Origin: an uncultured bacterium
GTDB lineage: Bacteria > Cyanobacteriota > Vampirovibrionia > Gastranaerophilales > Gastranaerophilaceae
Assembly: GCA_949299935.1 (NCBI GenBank)
Contig: CASGCE010000028.1
Coordinates: 1-58,303 of the forward strand
DNA: 58,303 nucleotides
Direction: 5' to 3'
This document shows positions 26,631-36,526 of the stretch, piece after piece (the first letter of the stretch is position 1; each line of letters opens with the position of its first letter). The translations under genes were made by a program, and so were the position numbers. The notes beneath the pieces were generated by a model. That model saw nothing but the letters and a program-made list of their open reading frames with translations, was not told the origin of the DNA and ran no database searches.

Positions 26631-27377
26631 TTAAAGCTGATTATCAATGTCATATCCGAACATTGCGAAATCGTATTTTATAGGATCATCAGCATCATAT
26701 TTACGTAAATTTTCAGTTAATTCCACTACTGCCTTAAAATCATTTGATATTCTATTTAATAAACCCATTTGACGTGAAATTTTTGCTACGTGAACATCTA
26801 ACGGAATTAATAAGTCAGATAAAGGCATAAAATCCCATATACCAAGATCTACAGGTCCTTTTCTTACCATCCAACGTAAAAACATACACATACGTTTCAT
26901 TGCTCCGCCATTTCTTGGATTTGGTATCATGAAATAAAAACCTTGATCCGCATTTTTTACATGTGAATAGAAATAGTCTGTTACAGGAATAAACATATTA
27001 CTATTAACAGGATTTTCATAACCGTATTTAAAAAGTTCCTCTAATCCGCTGTCTTTCAAGTACAATTCCTTCATAATTAAAAAAATTTGTGCAAAATCTT
27101 TTGTTTTTCCAAATCTATAATTAAAATCGCCTAAAATTTTAGGTTCAAAATTTATTATAAAATTATAGGGTTCATTTTCTGCCAAATCAAAAAGACTATC
27201 CAATTTTTTTATAAAAAAATCTCGACGCCCATATGCTACTAAAGAGGCTATAAAACCGGCTATTTCAATATCTTCTTTACTTTTAAATTTTTTTGGAAAC
27301 TTCACGGGATCATTTTTTATAAAATCTATTGTCTCATATTTTGTTACCAAATTATCAATTTCGGTTTTTGTAATCAT
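26631..27377 (-). CDS. TIGR02757 (DUF2400) family protein
   Basis: 248 residues, matching this conserved bacterial family: EIAGFIASLVAYGRRDFFIKKL near residue 40, GGAMKRMCMFLRWMVRK and PLDVHVAKISRQMGL in the last third. Helical, with resemblance to helix-hairpin-helix DNA glycosylase folds; function not established. Its start overlaps tadA by four bases (ATGA), so they are translated together. It abuts prepilin 2 tail to tail. Confidence 0.85.
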   Translation of the reverse strand: MITKTEIDNLVTKYETIDFIKNDPVKFPKKFKSKEDIEIAGFIASLVAYGRRDFFIKKLDSLFDLAENEPYNFIINFEPKILGDFNYRFGKTKDFAQIFLIMKELYLKDSGLEELFKYGYENPVNSNMFIPVTDYFYSHVKNADQGFYFMIPNPRNGGAMKRMCMFLRWMVRKGPVDLGIWDFMPLSDLLIPLDVHVAKISRQMGLLNRISNDFKAVVELTENLRKYDADDPIKYDFAMFGYDIDNQL

Positions 27378-27808
27378 CTTAAATCCTTAAAACACTCCTT
27401 CAATATTTTATCACATTCTTTTTCATTAATCCCGCCATAGACCTTAAGTTTAGAATTTGCAATTTGCCTTAAATCAATTTTTGAACCAAGAGCACCATAA
27501 TTCGAGTCATAAGAACCAAAATATACGGTTTTAATTCTGGAATTAATTATTGCCCAAGCACACATTGGGCAAGGCTCAAGCGTCACATATAGTTCACAAT
27601 CATCTAAACGCCATTTGTTTAATTTTTTTGCAGCTTCACGCAAAACAAGAATTTCCGCATGAGAAGTTACATCTTTATCGTGTTCTTTTTTATTTGTAGC
27701 TGCGGCAATTATTTCACCATTAAGGACAATAACAGCTCCGACTGCAATTTCACCTTTAACAGTTTTAGCAATTTCAATGGCATTTTTCATAAAATTCATA
27801 TTATACAA
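27374..27808 (-). CDS. tadA: tRNA-specific adenosine deaminase
   Basis: 144 residues. Zinc and catalytic motif HAEILVLREA, then PCPMCAWAIINSRI. The VYFGSYDSNYGALGS segment is typical of TadA rather than other cytidine deaminases. It converts adenosine 34 of tRNA-Arg (ACG) to inosine. It overlaps the upstream histidine kinase gene by eight bases and the downstream gene by four: an operon. Confidence 0.93.
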   Translation of the reverse strand: MYNMNFMKNAIEIAKTVKGEIAVGAVIVLNGEIIAAATNKKEHDKDVTSHAEILVLREAAKKLNKWRLDDCELYVTLEPCPMCAWAIINSRIKTVYFGSYDSNYGALGSKIDLRQIANSKLKVYGGINEKECDKILKECFKDLR

Positions 27809-29477
27809 TAACCTCTGCTAAATCCAAAGTAATTTCTGCACAAAATCCGCATCCTGCAGAAGATGATAATTCAATTTTGCCATTCATTGCTTCTAAAAGA
27901 CCTTTCACAATATACAGACCCAAGCCTGTTCCTCTGGTTGTGCGTGTTGTATTATCTTCAAGTCTTATAAATTTCCCGAAAAGACGTTGAAGTTTATCTT
28001 TTGGAATTATGTCACAATCGTTTTTAACAAGAATTCTTGCTTTGTTGTGTTTAACTTCTGTATCAACCCTGATAACAGAATCCGGATATGAATATTTAAC
28101 CGCATTTTCAAGCAAATTGACAAAAACCTGTTCAAGACGACCCTTATCTGCCATAACGAGCGGAAAATCATCTTTTATTTTTATTATTATACTTCTGCTA
28201 TCTTTTTTACGTAAAAGCATTTCAGAACGTTCAAGAATATCTTTTAAATTTGTTGCTTCATTTACCGTTCTCAAGCGCATTCTTTCTATGTCCGGAATCG
28301 TTAGTAAATCTTCAATCAAACGTTGCAATTTTTCCGATTGCTCTTTAATAACTCTTAGAGATTTTTGTTTTGTTTCTTCATCAATTATTATATCCTGCCT
28401 CATTAATCTTGAAGTATAACCTTGAATACTTGTTAATGGTGTTCTTAATTCGTGGCTTACCGTATCAATAAGATTTGATCTGAATTCGTTTAATTCTTTT
28501 AATTCAACGTTATTTTTTTTAAGTTGAAGATAGGATTTGTGAATGGCGTTTGCCATTTTGTTAAACTCAAAAGCAAGGAAAACTATTTCATACGGTGTAA
28601 ATGCCGTTGTTAAAAGCCGAATTTGTCTGTTGTAGTTGCCTTTTGATATCGCAATGATACCTTTGAATAACTGACGAATATTTATGTAAAGATAATAAGT
28701 ATATAGTGCCGATACAAATAAAATTGTAATTGTTGCAGCAAGCACGGAGAGAATAATTTTGTATCGGTTATCATTAATAGTTCTATTTGTGATATCTTCA
28801 GTTGTGTTTACAATTATCGTAATTTTAGGATTTTCTTTTGTTACATATACAATCGGTTGATTCTTTATATCACCGAAAATAACCGGATCATCATATTTAC
28901 GGTACTTTGGTAATAGAGAAATTGTTTTTTGAAATACTTTTTCTGTGTAATTATGAGCGGCAATAAGTTTTCCGTTTTCATCCAATACATATATTTGTCT
29001 GGTGTCATTATCCAATGATTTAAACAGATGTGATCTCAAGTTTTCAACATCATATGTAATCGTTAAATAATCACCATTATTCAATTTTGTATACAGAATA
29101 GCTTTTTTATTTTCTCTGCTGTGTTTTGTAATTTCGTCCAACTCGCTTTGATATTTTATTATCATTATTTCATCGCAGCCCGGGACTTTTTTTTCTATAC
29201 TGTCTAAGAAATCCTGTTTTCTTTGGGCAGTATCAAGATAATTAAGTGTATAAGCAATTTGGCTTAAAGTCATCTGATTTTGACTTATAAAAAAATCTAT
29301 TTCATCAGATACCATATTAGCAATCAAGACAGCAGTTTGTCTAAGTTGAGATCTGACAGATTGTTGGTTGATATTATTTATGATAAAGCCGCTTATTATC
29401 ATTGGAATAAGCACAGAAAAGAAAAATACGATAGCAATTTGTTCAACAATTTTAAGACGCTTAAACTTAAAAGCCAT
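27801..29477 (-). CDS. Membrane sensor histidine kinase
   Basis: 558 residues. TM1 near 15-35, a periplasmic sensor of about 210 residues, TM2 near 245-265, a HAMP-like linker, HisKA with the phospho-accepting His in DTVSHELRTPLTSIQGY, and HATPase N, G1 (NLLENAVKY) and G2 (GTGLGLYIVKGLLEAMNG) boxes. It is the third gene from the right of the RR-HK-tadA-DUF2400 run, four bases after the response regulator. Signal unknown. Confidence 0.94.
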   Translation of the reverse strand: MAFKFKRLKIVEQIAIVFFFSVLIPMIISGFIINNINQQSVRSQLRQTAVLIANMVSDEIDFFISQNQMTLSQIAYTLNYLDTAQRKQDFLDSIEKKVPGCDEIMIIKYQSELDEITKHSRENKKAILYTKLNNGDYLTITYDVENLRSHLFKSLDNDTRQIYVLDENGKLIAAHNYTEKVFQKTISLLPKYRKYDDPVIFGDIKNQPIVYVTKENPKITIIVNTTEDITNRTINDNRYKIILSVLAATITILFVSALYTYYLYINIRQLFKGIIAISKGNYNRQIRLLTTAFTPYEIVFLAFEFNKMANAIHKSYLQLKKNNVELKELNEFRSNLIDTVSHELRTPLTSIQGYTSRLMRQDIIIDEETKQKSLRVIKEQSEKLQRLIEDLLTIPDIERMRLRTVNEATNLKDILERSEMLLRKKDSRSIIIKIKDDFPLVMADKGRLEQVFVNLLENAVKYSYPDSVIRVDTEVKHNKARILVKNDCDIIPKDKLQRLFGKFIRLEDNTTRTTRGTGLGLYIVKGLLEAMNGKIELSSSAGCGFCAEITLDLAEVIV

Positions 29478-29480
29478 AAA

Positions 29481-30191
29481 CTACCCTTCCGCAAACGGTG
29501 TTAATTTATATCCCACATTAGTTACAGTATGTAAATATTTTGGATTTTTTGTGTCAGGTTCTATTTTGTTTCTTAAGCCCCCTACATGAACTCTCAGCAT
29601 TCTGACATCTTCATTACTGTCATATCCCCAGACTTCATCCAGTAATGTTGCCAAAGTGACAGGATTATTAAAATGCTGCATAAGAGAATATAAAATTTCA
29701 AATTCGGTAGGAGTTAATTTGACTTTTTTGTTAACTATAACTGCTTCTAAAGTTTCCGGTGAAATTGTTATATCTCCGGCGCTTAAAATTTCATCTGATA
29801 AAGAGTTTTTTCCTTCATTTACACTGTTGCGTCGTAAAAGAACTTTTATTCTTAACAGAACCTCTTGAATATCAAAAGGTTTAACAAGATAATCATCAGC
29901 TCCGCAGTCAAACCCTTCTGTTTTATCGTCAATAGTACCTTTTGCGGTTAACATAAGAATAGGAATAGCAAGTTTTGCATTACGTATATTTTTGCACACA
30001 TCAAAACCGTTCATCTTTGGCATCATCACATCAAGTATAATTAAATCGTATGTATTATTTAATGCTTTATTAAGTCCTTCCAAACCGTCTTTTGCAGTAT
30101 CAACAAAGTAACCGCTTTGACCTATGTCAAATTCTAAAAGTTCTCTTATTTCGTCGTCATCATCAACAATTAAAATTCTTTTTTCTGACAT
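29481..30191 (-). CDS. OmpR/PhoB-type response regulator
   Basis: 236 residues. Receiver: acidic pocket VDDDDEIRELL, phospho-Asp in LIILDVMMPKMNG, Thr in MLTAKGT, Lys in LVKPFD. C-terminal winged helix: KLTPTEFEILYSLMQH and RMLRVHVGGLRNKIE. Partner of the kinase just downstream. Confidence 0.95.
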   Translation of the reverse strand: MSEKRILIVDDDDEIRELLEFDIGQSGYFVDTAKDGLEGLNKALNNTYDLIILDVMMPKMNGFDVCKNIRNAKLAIPILMLTAKGTIDDKTEGFDCGADDYLVKPFDIQEVLLRIKVLLRRNSVNEGKNSLSDEILSAGDITISPETLEAVIVNKKVKLTPTEFEILYSLMQHFNNPVTLATLLDEVWGYDSNEDVRMLRVHVGGLRNKIEPDTKNPKYLHTVTNVGYKLTPFAEG

Positions 30192-30299
30192 ATAACCCCG
30201 CCTTTTATTTTTATTCTACTAAAATAAAAAGGTTTTAGCAATATTTTGTATAACAATCAACAAATATTGCAAAATTATCATTAAATCTTAACGGTAAAC

Positions 30300-32786
30300 T
30301 TAGAACTTTTTCAATTTTGCATATTCAGCTGCCATAGCTTTTTTGCCCATCTTACCGAAATCTATTGTGTACATTATACTTTCACCTATTGTAATAACAT
30401 CAGTAATATGTCCTACACCCAATTTTTCATGAAATACCCTCTCCCCAACGTTAAAAACATAATCAATTGTGGAACTTTCACGCTGTTTTTGAAGTTCTTG
30501 TTCGTGAAGCAGTTCTTCTTGGTTTTTACGTTTTCTTTCCTCTACCATACGCTTTATGGCATTATCTTTAAATAAGTCTTTAATTCTTTCTTCATCCCGT
30601 TGTTTATTAGCTTGAGATTTTACAAGAATTGTTCTGCTGGCAGTTCTGTTTGAAACTTCCCGGTTACGTTTTTGCGGCGCAATGAAACCTTTACCAAAAC
30701 CTGTAGTAGGCTTTACGTAACCATAGCTGTCAGCTTGAGCTGTTGAATAATTTTTGCCGGAATCACCTGTTTTTACTTTGGATACTGCATCACGAAAAGT
30801 TGATGCGCTTTCGGATCTGCTCTCAAATGTTGACATTTCAAGTAATTTCCGCGGGATTTCTTCAATAAATCTTGAAGGATTATAGTATTTATATTCTCCC
30901 CACATTTGGCGGCGTTTTGCAGAAATTAGGTATAGTTTTTCTTCTGCACGTGTAACTCCGACATACATTAGTCTTCTTTCTTCCTCCAATTCTGATGGAG
31001 AATTGAAGGTTCTTTGATGTGGAAAAACACCTTCATCCATGCCTGCCAAAAATACGACAGGAAATTCCAAACCTTTTGCCGAATGTAGAGTCATCAATGT
31101 AACGTTGTTTGATATGTTATCCATCCCGTCAATATCAGAAACCAAAGCAACCTGTTGCAAAAATTCGCCCAATGCATTATCTATTTCTTCCGGCTCAAAT
31201 TCTTCTGCGACGTTTACTAATTCCTGTAAATTCTCAATATCGGCGTCAGCTTCGGGTGTGTTTTGAAGTTGTAATTCCGCTAAATAACCTGTTTTTTCTA
31301 TAACTAAAGTAACAAATTCTCTTAAGTTATGACTTTTTAAAGCATCTTGAAATTTCAAAATTAAAGATGCGAAATCTTTTAGTTTATTTTGAGTTTTTGC
31401 TGAAATTTCACTTGAATCGTCAAGCTCTTGAATAGCTTGGAACAAACTTATATCACGTTCATTTGCAAACTTTTGCAGATTATTTACTGTAGTTTCACCT
31501 ATAGAACGTTTCGGAACATTTATAATACGCCTGAAACTTTGCGAATCATCCGTGTTATAAATTAATCTCAAATATGCGATGATATCTTTTATTTCCTTAC
31601 GGTCGTAAAACTTCAAGCCGCCATATATTTTATAGGGAATCCCCGCAGCCATACAAGCTTCTTCAAGTGCACGCGATTGAGAATTTGTACGATACAAAAT
31701 TGCATAACGGTTGTAATCTCCGCCGCTGTTTTGTTTAATTTTACTTACAATAAAATTAGCTTCATCAGCTTCGTCTTGTGCTTCATAGTAGTCTATGAGT
31801 TCGCCATCACCTTTTTGAGAATAGAGGAATTTTTCAACACGTTCTTGGTTATTTTCAATTATTGCATTGGCAACATTCAAAATATTAGCTGTTGAACGAT
31901 AATTTTGTTCAAGTTTGATAATTTTTGCATCTTTAAAATCATGTTGAAAATTCAAAATGATTGTGTAATCTGCACCACGCCAGCTGTATATCGATTGGTC
32001 AACATCACCGACTACGCAAAGTGAACGCTTTTTAGGAATTTCTTTTTTCATGTTGGTGTAAAGCATATTAACCAATTTATACTGCGCCAGGTTTGTATCC
32101 TGATATTCATCTACCAAAATATGTTTAAATTTATCGAAATAATATTCTCGTACTTGATCATTTTGTTCTAAAAGTTTGACAGCTAAAAGAAGCATATCAT
32201 CAAAGTCAATTGCATTATTATTATTTAAGGTATTTTCATATTCTTCAAAAATTGATGCTATTCTTTGTGATTTAAAATCTCTTGCAAAAGTTGCAAAAGT
32301 ATAGGCGTCCTGCATTTTATTTTTAGCATTGGAAATAACTGCTTTCACAAGCTTTGGTTGATAGATTTTGTCGTCAATATTTAATTTTTTAATAACCTGT
32401 TTTAATACAGCTATTGAATCAGTTTCGTCATATATGCTAAAATTTTTATCAAGTCTTTTCCCCGATTGGAAGCTATAATTTTCAATATTTTCTCGCAAAA
32501 TTCTGCCGCAAATTCCGTGGAACGTGCCAACCCACATATATTTTACGGTTTCTTCACCCAAAATACTACCAAGACGCTCTTTCATTTCACGGGCTGCTTT
32601 GTTTGTAAAAGTTACAGCCAAAATATCTCTGGCTCGGGCGTATCCATTTTGGATTAAATAAGCAATCCTTGTTGTCAAAACCTTTGTTTTGCCTGAACCG
32701 GCTCCGGCAAGGATTAATAAAGGTCCTTCGATATTTTCAACGGCTTCTTCCTGTTGCTTATTAAGTTTTTCTAATATATTTTCCAC
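30300..32786 (-). CDS. pcrA: UvrD/PcrA-type 3'-5' DNA helicase
   Basis: About 828 residues. Motif I LAGAGSGKTKVLT, Ia VTFTNKAAREM, II VDEYQDTN, III DQSIYSWRGAD, IV QNYRSTANIL, V LMTLHSAKGLEFPVVFLAG, VI RRLMYVGVTRAEEKL. The C-terminal 60 residues (GERVFHEKLGVGHITDV) form a Tudor-like domain as in PcrA, which binds RNA polymerase. Used in repair, replication restart and transcription conflicts. GTG 32786 with GGGAATAGG upstream is preferred; TTG 32801 is an alternative. Confidence 0.93.
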   Translation of the reverse strand: MENILEKLNKQQEEAVENIEGPLLILAGAGSGKTKVLTTRIAYLIQNGYARARDILAVTFTNKAAREMKERLGSILGEETVKYMWVGTFHGICGRILRENIENYSFQSGKRLDKNFSIYDETDSIAVLKQVIKKLNIDDKIYQPKLVKAVISNAKNKMQDAYTFATFARDFKSQRIASIFEEYENTLNNNNAIDFDDMLLLAVKLLEQNDQVREYYFDKFKHILVDEYQDTNLAQYKLVNMLYTNMKKEIPKKRSLCVVGDVDQSIYSWRGADYTIILNFQHDFKDAKIIKLEQNYRSTANILNVANAIIENNQERVEKFLYSQKGDGELIDYYEAQDEADEANFIVSKIKQNSGGDYNRYAILYRTNSQSRALEEACMAAGIPYKIYGGLKFYDRKEIKDIIAYLRLIYNTDDSQSFRRIINVPKRSIGETTVNNLQKFANERDISLFQAIQELDDSSEISAKTQNKLKDFASLILKFQDALKSHNLREFVTLVIEKTGYLAELQLQNTPEADADIENLQELVNVAEEFEPEEIDNALGEFLQQVALVSDIDGMDNISNNVTLMTLHSAKGLEFPVVFLAGMDEGVFPHQRTFNSPSELEEERRLMYVGVTRAEEKLYLISAKRRQMWGEYKYYNPSRFIEEIPRKLLEMSTFESRSESASTFRDAVSKVKTGDSGKNYSTAQADSYGYVKPTTGFGKGFIAPQKRNREVSNRTASRTILVKSQANKQRDEERIKDLFKDNAIKRMVEERKRKNQEELLHEQELQKQRESSTIDYVFNVGERVFHEKLGVGHITDVITIGESIMYTIDFGKMGKKAMAAEYAKLKKF

Positions 32787-32866
32787 AAACCCTATTCCCA
32801 AAATCTGTTTTTCATGCTATAATACATCTTAAGCGAAAAAAATATTAATTGCAAAAGGTAGGGAAA

Positions 32867-33454
32867 ATGGTAGAGATTTTGATGAGTACGAAAGATGATG
32901 ATAAAGAAAAACAAGGTTCAATTGTTGTTCCTATAGATGATGATATGGACGTTGTTAAGTCGAACTCACCTAATACTGTTGATGAACTTGCAATGGAGCT
33001 GGCTACCATTAAACAATCCGCAAAAAAAATTGCGATTATCGGGAGTCGTAATTTGCCGATAACACATCAGCAAATGATTGAAACACTTTCTATGGCGCTT
33101 GTTATGCAGGGCAATACAATAATAACTTCCGGCGGTTCCTCCGGAACTAATGCTGCCGCTATTCGTGGCGCTATGAAGGCTAATCCGGATAAGCTTAAGG
33201 TTATTTTGCCGCAAACAATAGGTCAACAACCTTCTGATGTCCAGGATCAATTGATCGGTGTTCCTAACATTGTTGAACACTCTGATCGTGCAATGATGAC
33301 TTTGGCTGATGCTTCTCGTGTTTGCAACAGAGAGATTATTGATGATTGCAACCAGTTGATTTGTTTCTTGTCTCATACAAGTAAAACACTTCATAATGCT
33401 GTTCAATATGCTGAAGAAGGGCATAAAGTTATTACTGTATTTTACTTGGATTAA
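32867..33454 (+). CDS. DprA-like SLOG Rossmann-fold protein
   Basis: 195 residues from ATG 32867 (AGGTAGGG upstream). A charged N-terminal stretch is followed by a Rossmann domain: KKIAIIGSRNLPITHQ, ITSGGSSGTNAAAIRGAM, then VILPQTIGQQP and CFLSHTS. The GSR and SGGSSG(T/A) loops are those of DprA/LOG-type nucleotide-binding proteins. Similar short proteins in cyanobacteria are named DNA recombination-mediator protein A. A role in binding ssDNA or nucleotides is inferred only. Confidence 0.75.
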   Translation: MVEILMSTKDDDKEKQGSIVVPIDDDMDVVKSNSPNTVDELAMELATIKQSAKKIAIIGSRNLPITHQQMIETLSMALVMQGNTIITSGGSSGTNAAAIRGAMKANPDKLKVILPQTIGQQPSDVQDQLIGVPNIVEHSDRAMMTLADASRVCNREIIDDCNQLICFLSHTSKTLHNAVQYAEEGHKVITVFYLD

Positions 33455-33526
33455 TTATTTTATGGCTTCGTTGGTATAAGATGTTTTAAACATCAGGTTT
33501 TTGTGTCTTTTTAGATAAGGGTTTAA

Positions 33527-34687
33527 ATGCTTAAGAAACTGACCGGAAAAAATCCGAAAGATTATGAATACGCAGCCCGCTGCATTATGGATAATGCAGA
33601 TGAACGGCTTTTTGCCGAATTGGTTGAAAAAGATAGTTTTTTGTTTGATTTTGTGAAGCAAAATGTGGCTCAAAGACTTGAAAATGCTACAAATGATCAT
33701 AATTGGCAATCTGTAATTCCGTTTTTAAAGTATTATTCACCTTATTATGAAGAATTTATAGTTTCAACTTTAGCAAAATATGCGGATGATGATTTAACTG
33801 ATAAAATGCTTGAATTACTAGAAAACGGTACTATCGCTCAAAAAACTTATGCCGCAAAATTTTTTTCACGTATTCAAGATCCTCTATCAATTGATCTTTT
33901 AAAGGAATATTCTTATACCTTAAACGACTACCTTAGTGCAAATTGTGCTATAGCACTTTCTGCAATGCAGGAAAAAAGTTCTTATAATGAGGCTTTAGAA
34001 AAATTACATTCCGGTGATGATTTTGAACAATTAGCCGCTGTAAAATTCTTAGTGGCATACGGAAACAAAGAAGCTATTCCCTTTATTATAAAAACCATGA
34101 AAAATTCATCAATGGCAGAAAATATTGCCGGTGAAATTCCTTATCTGGACAGTATTTTCAATATACTGGATGAAAATTTTGAAAACGGTTTGTTGATAGT
34201 AGACTGCATAATAAACGGGCTTGGTGAAATCTTGGGATTGTCACAAGTATTTGATTTTGAGCTTTTTGAAGTTTTGGAATATATTGAAAAAAAATATGAA
34301 GACAGCCGCGCAGCGGTGGTATTGTTGAATGCCAGAGAAAAATTTGAAACCCTGACTGAGAATGACGAATACCTTTTTGATGAAGATAAAAATACTAAAA
34401 ATGAAATAAATGATATTAAAAAACTTTTACTGAATGTAGACAAGAAAGATTTGCTTGCAAAGGTGAACGCCGAATTAAAAGAAGAAAGTCCTTTCGTGTT
34501 TACTGCACTGGAATTTGCCTCCGATTTAATGGCAATTCGTGAGCTTTTAAAATGTAATAATCAAACAATTATTCTAAAAACAGTAGAAGTATTAAAAAAT
34601 CTGAACAATCTTGATGATACCGCAAAAACCGTTGCATTGCTAAAAATTACAGACGAAAATATTAAATCAATAATCCGAGCATTATAA
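33527..34687 (+). CDS. HEAT-repeat protein
   Basis: 386 residues, all helical. Repeats such as LLENGTIAQKTYAAKFFSRIQDPLSIDLL and KLHSGDDFEQLAAVKFLVAYGNKEAIPFI match HEAT units, and short DP/NKEAI turns separate the helices. No catalytic motif, membrane helix or signal peptide. A protein-binding scaffold; partner unknown. Confidence 0.75.
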   Translation: MLKKLTGKNPKDYEYAARCIMDNADERLFAELVEKDSFLFDFVKQNVAQRLENATNDHNWQSVIPFLKYYSPYYEEFIVSTLAKYADDDLTDKMLELLENGTIAQKTYAAKFFSRIQDPLSIDLLKEYSYTLNDYLSANCAIALSAMQEKSSYNEALEKLHSGDDFEQLAAVKFLVAYGNKEAIPFIIKTMKNSSMAENIAGEIPYLDSIFNILDENFENGLLIVDCIINGLGEILGLSQVFDFELFEVLEYIEKKYEDSRAAVVLLNAREKFETLTENDEYLFDEDKNTKNEINDIKKLLLNVDKKDLLAKVNAELKEESPFVFTALEFASDLMAIRELLKCNNQTIILKTVEVLKNLNNLDDTAKTVALLKITDENIKSIIRAL

Positions 34688-34693
34688 TTTTAT

Positions 34694-34701
34694 GCTATAA
34701 T
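34694..34701 (+). promoter_or_regulatory. Extended -10 of the nudix gene
   Basis: TGC-TATAAT ends six bases before ATG 34708. No SD. No good -35, as is common with an extended -10. Confidence 0.6.
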
Positions 34702-34707
34702 TTCATT

Positions 34708-35235
34708 ATGGATTTTGAAGAGAAAACTATAGATTCTGAATATGTCTACAGGGGAAAAGTTATTGATGTTTTGCGTGACAATGTGGAAATTGTTACGGGT
34801 AGAAAATCTGTTCGGGAAGTAGTTGAACACACAGGTGGGGTTGTAATAGTTGCACAAAAAAGTGTTGACACAATTTTGATGGTTAAACAATACAGATATC
34901 CTATAAAAGAAACTGTTCTTGAACTTCCGGCAGGTAAACTTGAAAAAGGTGAAGAACCTTTCCCTGCTGCCAAAAGAGAACTTGAAGAAGAAACCGGTTA
35001 TAGAGCTTTAAAATGGAAAGAATTGGGTTATATCAACACAACTCCCGGATTTTGTAACGAAAAATTGTATTTATATCTGGCTAAAAATCTTGAGTTTGTT
35101 GGCGAACACCCTGACGAGGGTGAAGTTTTACAGTGTTTTGAATACAAAATTGATGAGATTTTTGAAAAAATAAAACTTGGTGAGATTAATGATGCAAAAA
35201 CAATTTGCGGACTTATGAGGGCTTTTAAACTATGA
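34708..35235 (+). CDS. NUDIX hydrolase, ADP-ribose pyrophosphatase type
   Basis: 175 residues. Nudix box GKLEKGEEPFPAAKRELEEETGY (G-x5-E-x7-REL-x-EE-x-G) near residues 73-95, preceded by LELPAG. This arrangement is the ADP-ribose pyrophosphatase/NudF subgroup: ADP-ribose to AMP and ribose 5-phosphate. It probably begins as a leaderless message. It overlaps the HAD gene by four bases. Confidence 0.9.
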   Translation: MDFEEKTIDSEYVYRGKVIDVLRDNVEIVTGRKSVREVVEHTGGVVIVAQKSVDTILMVKQYRYPIKETVLELPAGKLEKGEEPFPAAKRELEEETGYRALKWKELGYINTTPGFCNEKLYLYLAKNLEFVGEHPDEGEVLQCFEYKIDEIFEKIKLGEINDAKTICGLMRAFKL

Positions 35236-36038
35236 TTAAACTGGTTGCGACCGATATTGACGGAACAATATTAAAATGGAGTTTTCAATTCAGTCCAAAA
35301 GTAAAGCAATGCATAAGAGAACTTGATGAAAACGGAATAAAAGTTGTTTTAGTCACCGGCAGGATGCATTCTGCGACGGTTCGTATTGCGCAAGAACTTG
35401 ATTTACATACCCCCATTATATCTTATCAAGGTGGCCTAATAAAAGATGAAACCGGAAAAACTTTATATCAAAAGGATTTGCCAAAAGATTATGCTGTTAA
35501 GATTATTGATTGGGCAAGGCGAAATAAAATCCACTTAAATTTATATCTGGATGACAAATTATACGTTGAACAAGATAATGAAATAGTAAAAGAGTACACT
35601 GACGGAAGATTTATTAATTACACTGTATGCTCCTTTGATAGTTTGAAAATAGAAAACGTAAACAAACTTTTAGCAATTGATTTGAGAGATGCCGAAAAAG
35701 TTACCGGTTGGGTTGAAGAACTTAGCGAAAAATTCCCCGAGTTATATATAGTAAAATCAACTCCATATTTTTGCGAAATTGGGTCCAAAGAGGCAAAAAA
35801 ATCTTCCGGCGTTGAATTTCTAGCCAATATGTGGGGTATTAAAAAAGAAGAAATTTTAACAATAGGTGATCAAAATAATGATATAGAACTTTTAAAATCC
35901 GGCGGAATTAAGGTTGCTATGGGTAATGCTACGGATGAATTGAAATCCTGTGCGGATTACATAACAGATACTGTCGAAAACGACGGGTTTGTGAAAGCAA
36001 TTGAAAAATTTGTAACTTTAGGGGTAAAAAATGTATAG
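35232..36038 (+). CDS. Cof-type HAD hydrolase
   Basis: 268 residues. Motif 1 ATDIDGTIL (Asp nucleophile and acid/base Asp), motif 2 VLVTGR, Lys of motif 3 in KKSSGVEFL, motif 4 IGDQNNDIELL. A C2B cap lies between motifs 2 and 3. A sugar-phosphate or nucleotide phosphatase; substrate unknown. Overlaps nudix by four bases and ispF by eight. Confidence 0.9.
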   Translation: MIKLVATDIDGTILKWSFQFSPKVKQCIRELDENGIKVVLVTGRMHSATVRIAQELDLHTPIISYQGGLIKDETGKTLYQKDLPKDYAVKIIDWARRNKIHLNLYLDDKLYVEQDNEIVKEYTDGRFINYTVCSFDSLKIENVNKLLAIDLRDAEKVTGWVEELSEKFPELYIVKSTPYFCEIGSKEAKKSSGVEFLANMWGIKKEEILTIGDQNNDIELLKSGGIKVAMGNATDELKSCADYITDTVENDGFVKAIEKFVTLGVKNV

Positions 36039-36504
36039 AATTGGCTTAGGATATGATATTCATAAATTAACAGAAGGACGTGATTTAATCATTGGAGGTG
36101 TCAAAATAACCCATGAAAAAGGGCTTTTGGGACATTCTGATGCGGATGTTTTAATCCATGCAATAATTGATGCCATGCTTGGTGCTTTGGTACTTTCCGA
36201 TATAGGAACACTGTTTCCGGATACTAATCAAAATTATAAAGATATTGACAGCACTATTTTACTCAAAAAAGTTTACGAAAAAATATCCGAGAAAGGCTGG
36301 CAAATAGTCAATATCGACAGTAATATCATAGCCCAAGAACCTAAGATGATGCCATATATTCCGAAAATGAAAAAAGTTTTATGCAAAATATTGGAAATAG
36401 AGCCTGATGAACTATCAATTAAAGCAAAAACTAATGAAAATTTCGATGCTGTCGGACAAAAGCTGGCGATAGAAGCGCATGCTGTTGTTATGTTGAGAAA
36501 ATAA
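36031..36504 (+). CDS. ispF: 2-C-methyl-D-erythritol 2,4-cyclodiphosphate synthase
   Basis: 157 residues, normal length. Metal and substrate motif GYDIHKL, GGVKI, GHSDADVLIHAIIDAMLGAL, DIGTLFPD, and KAKTNENFDAVGQ at the end. It makes the cyclodiphosphate intermediate of the MEP isoprenoid pathway. Last gene of the nudix-HAD-ispF run. Confidence 0.97.
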   Translation: MYRIGLGYDIHKLTEGRDLIIGGVKITHEKGLLGHSDADVLIHAIIDAMLGALVLSDIGTLFPDTNQNYKDIDSTILLKKVYEKISEKGWQIVNIDSNIIAQEPKMMPYIPKMKKVLCKILEIEPDELSIKAKTNENFDAVGQKLAIEAHAVVMLRK

Positions 36505-36526
36505 TTCGTATCCGCTTTAAATATCA

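Noticed and set aside
30238-30272. Inverted repeat GCAATATTT/AAATATTGC after pcrA as a terminator.
   Set aside because: The loop is long and the T tract poor; could be chance in AT-rich DNA.
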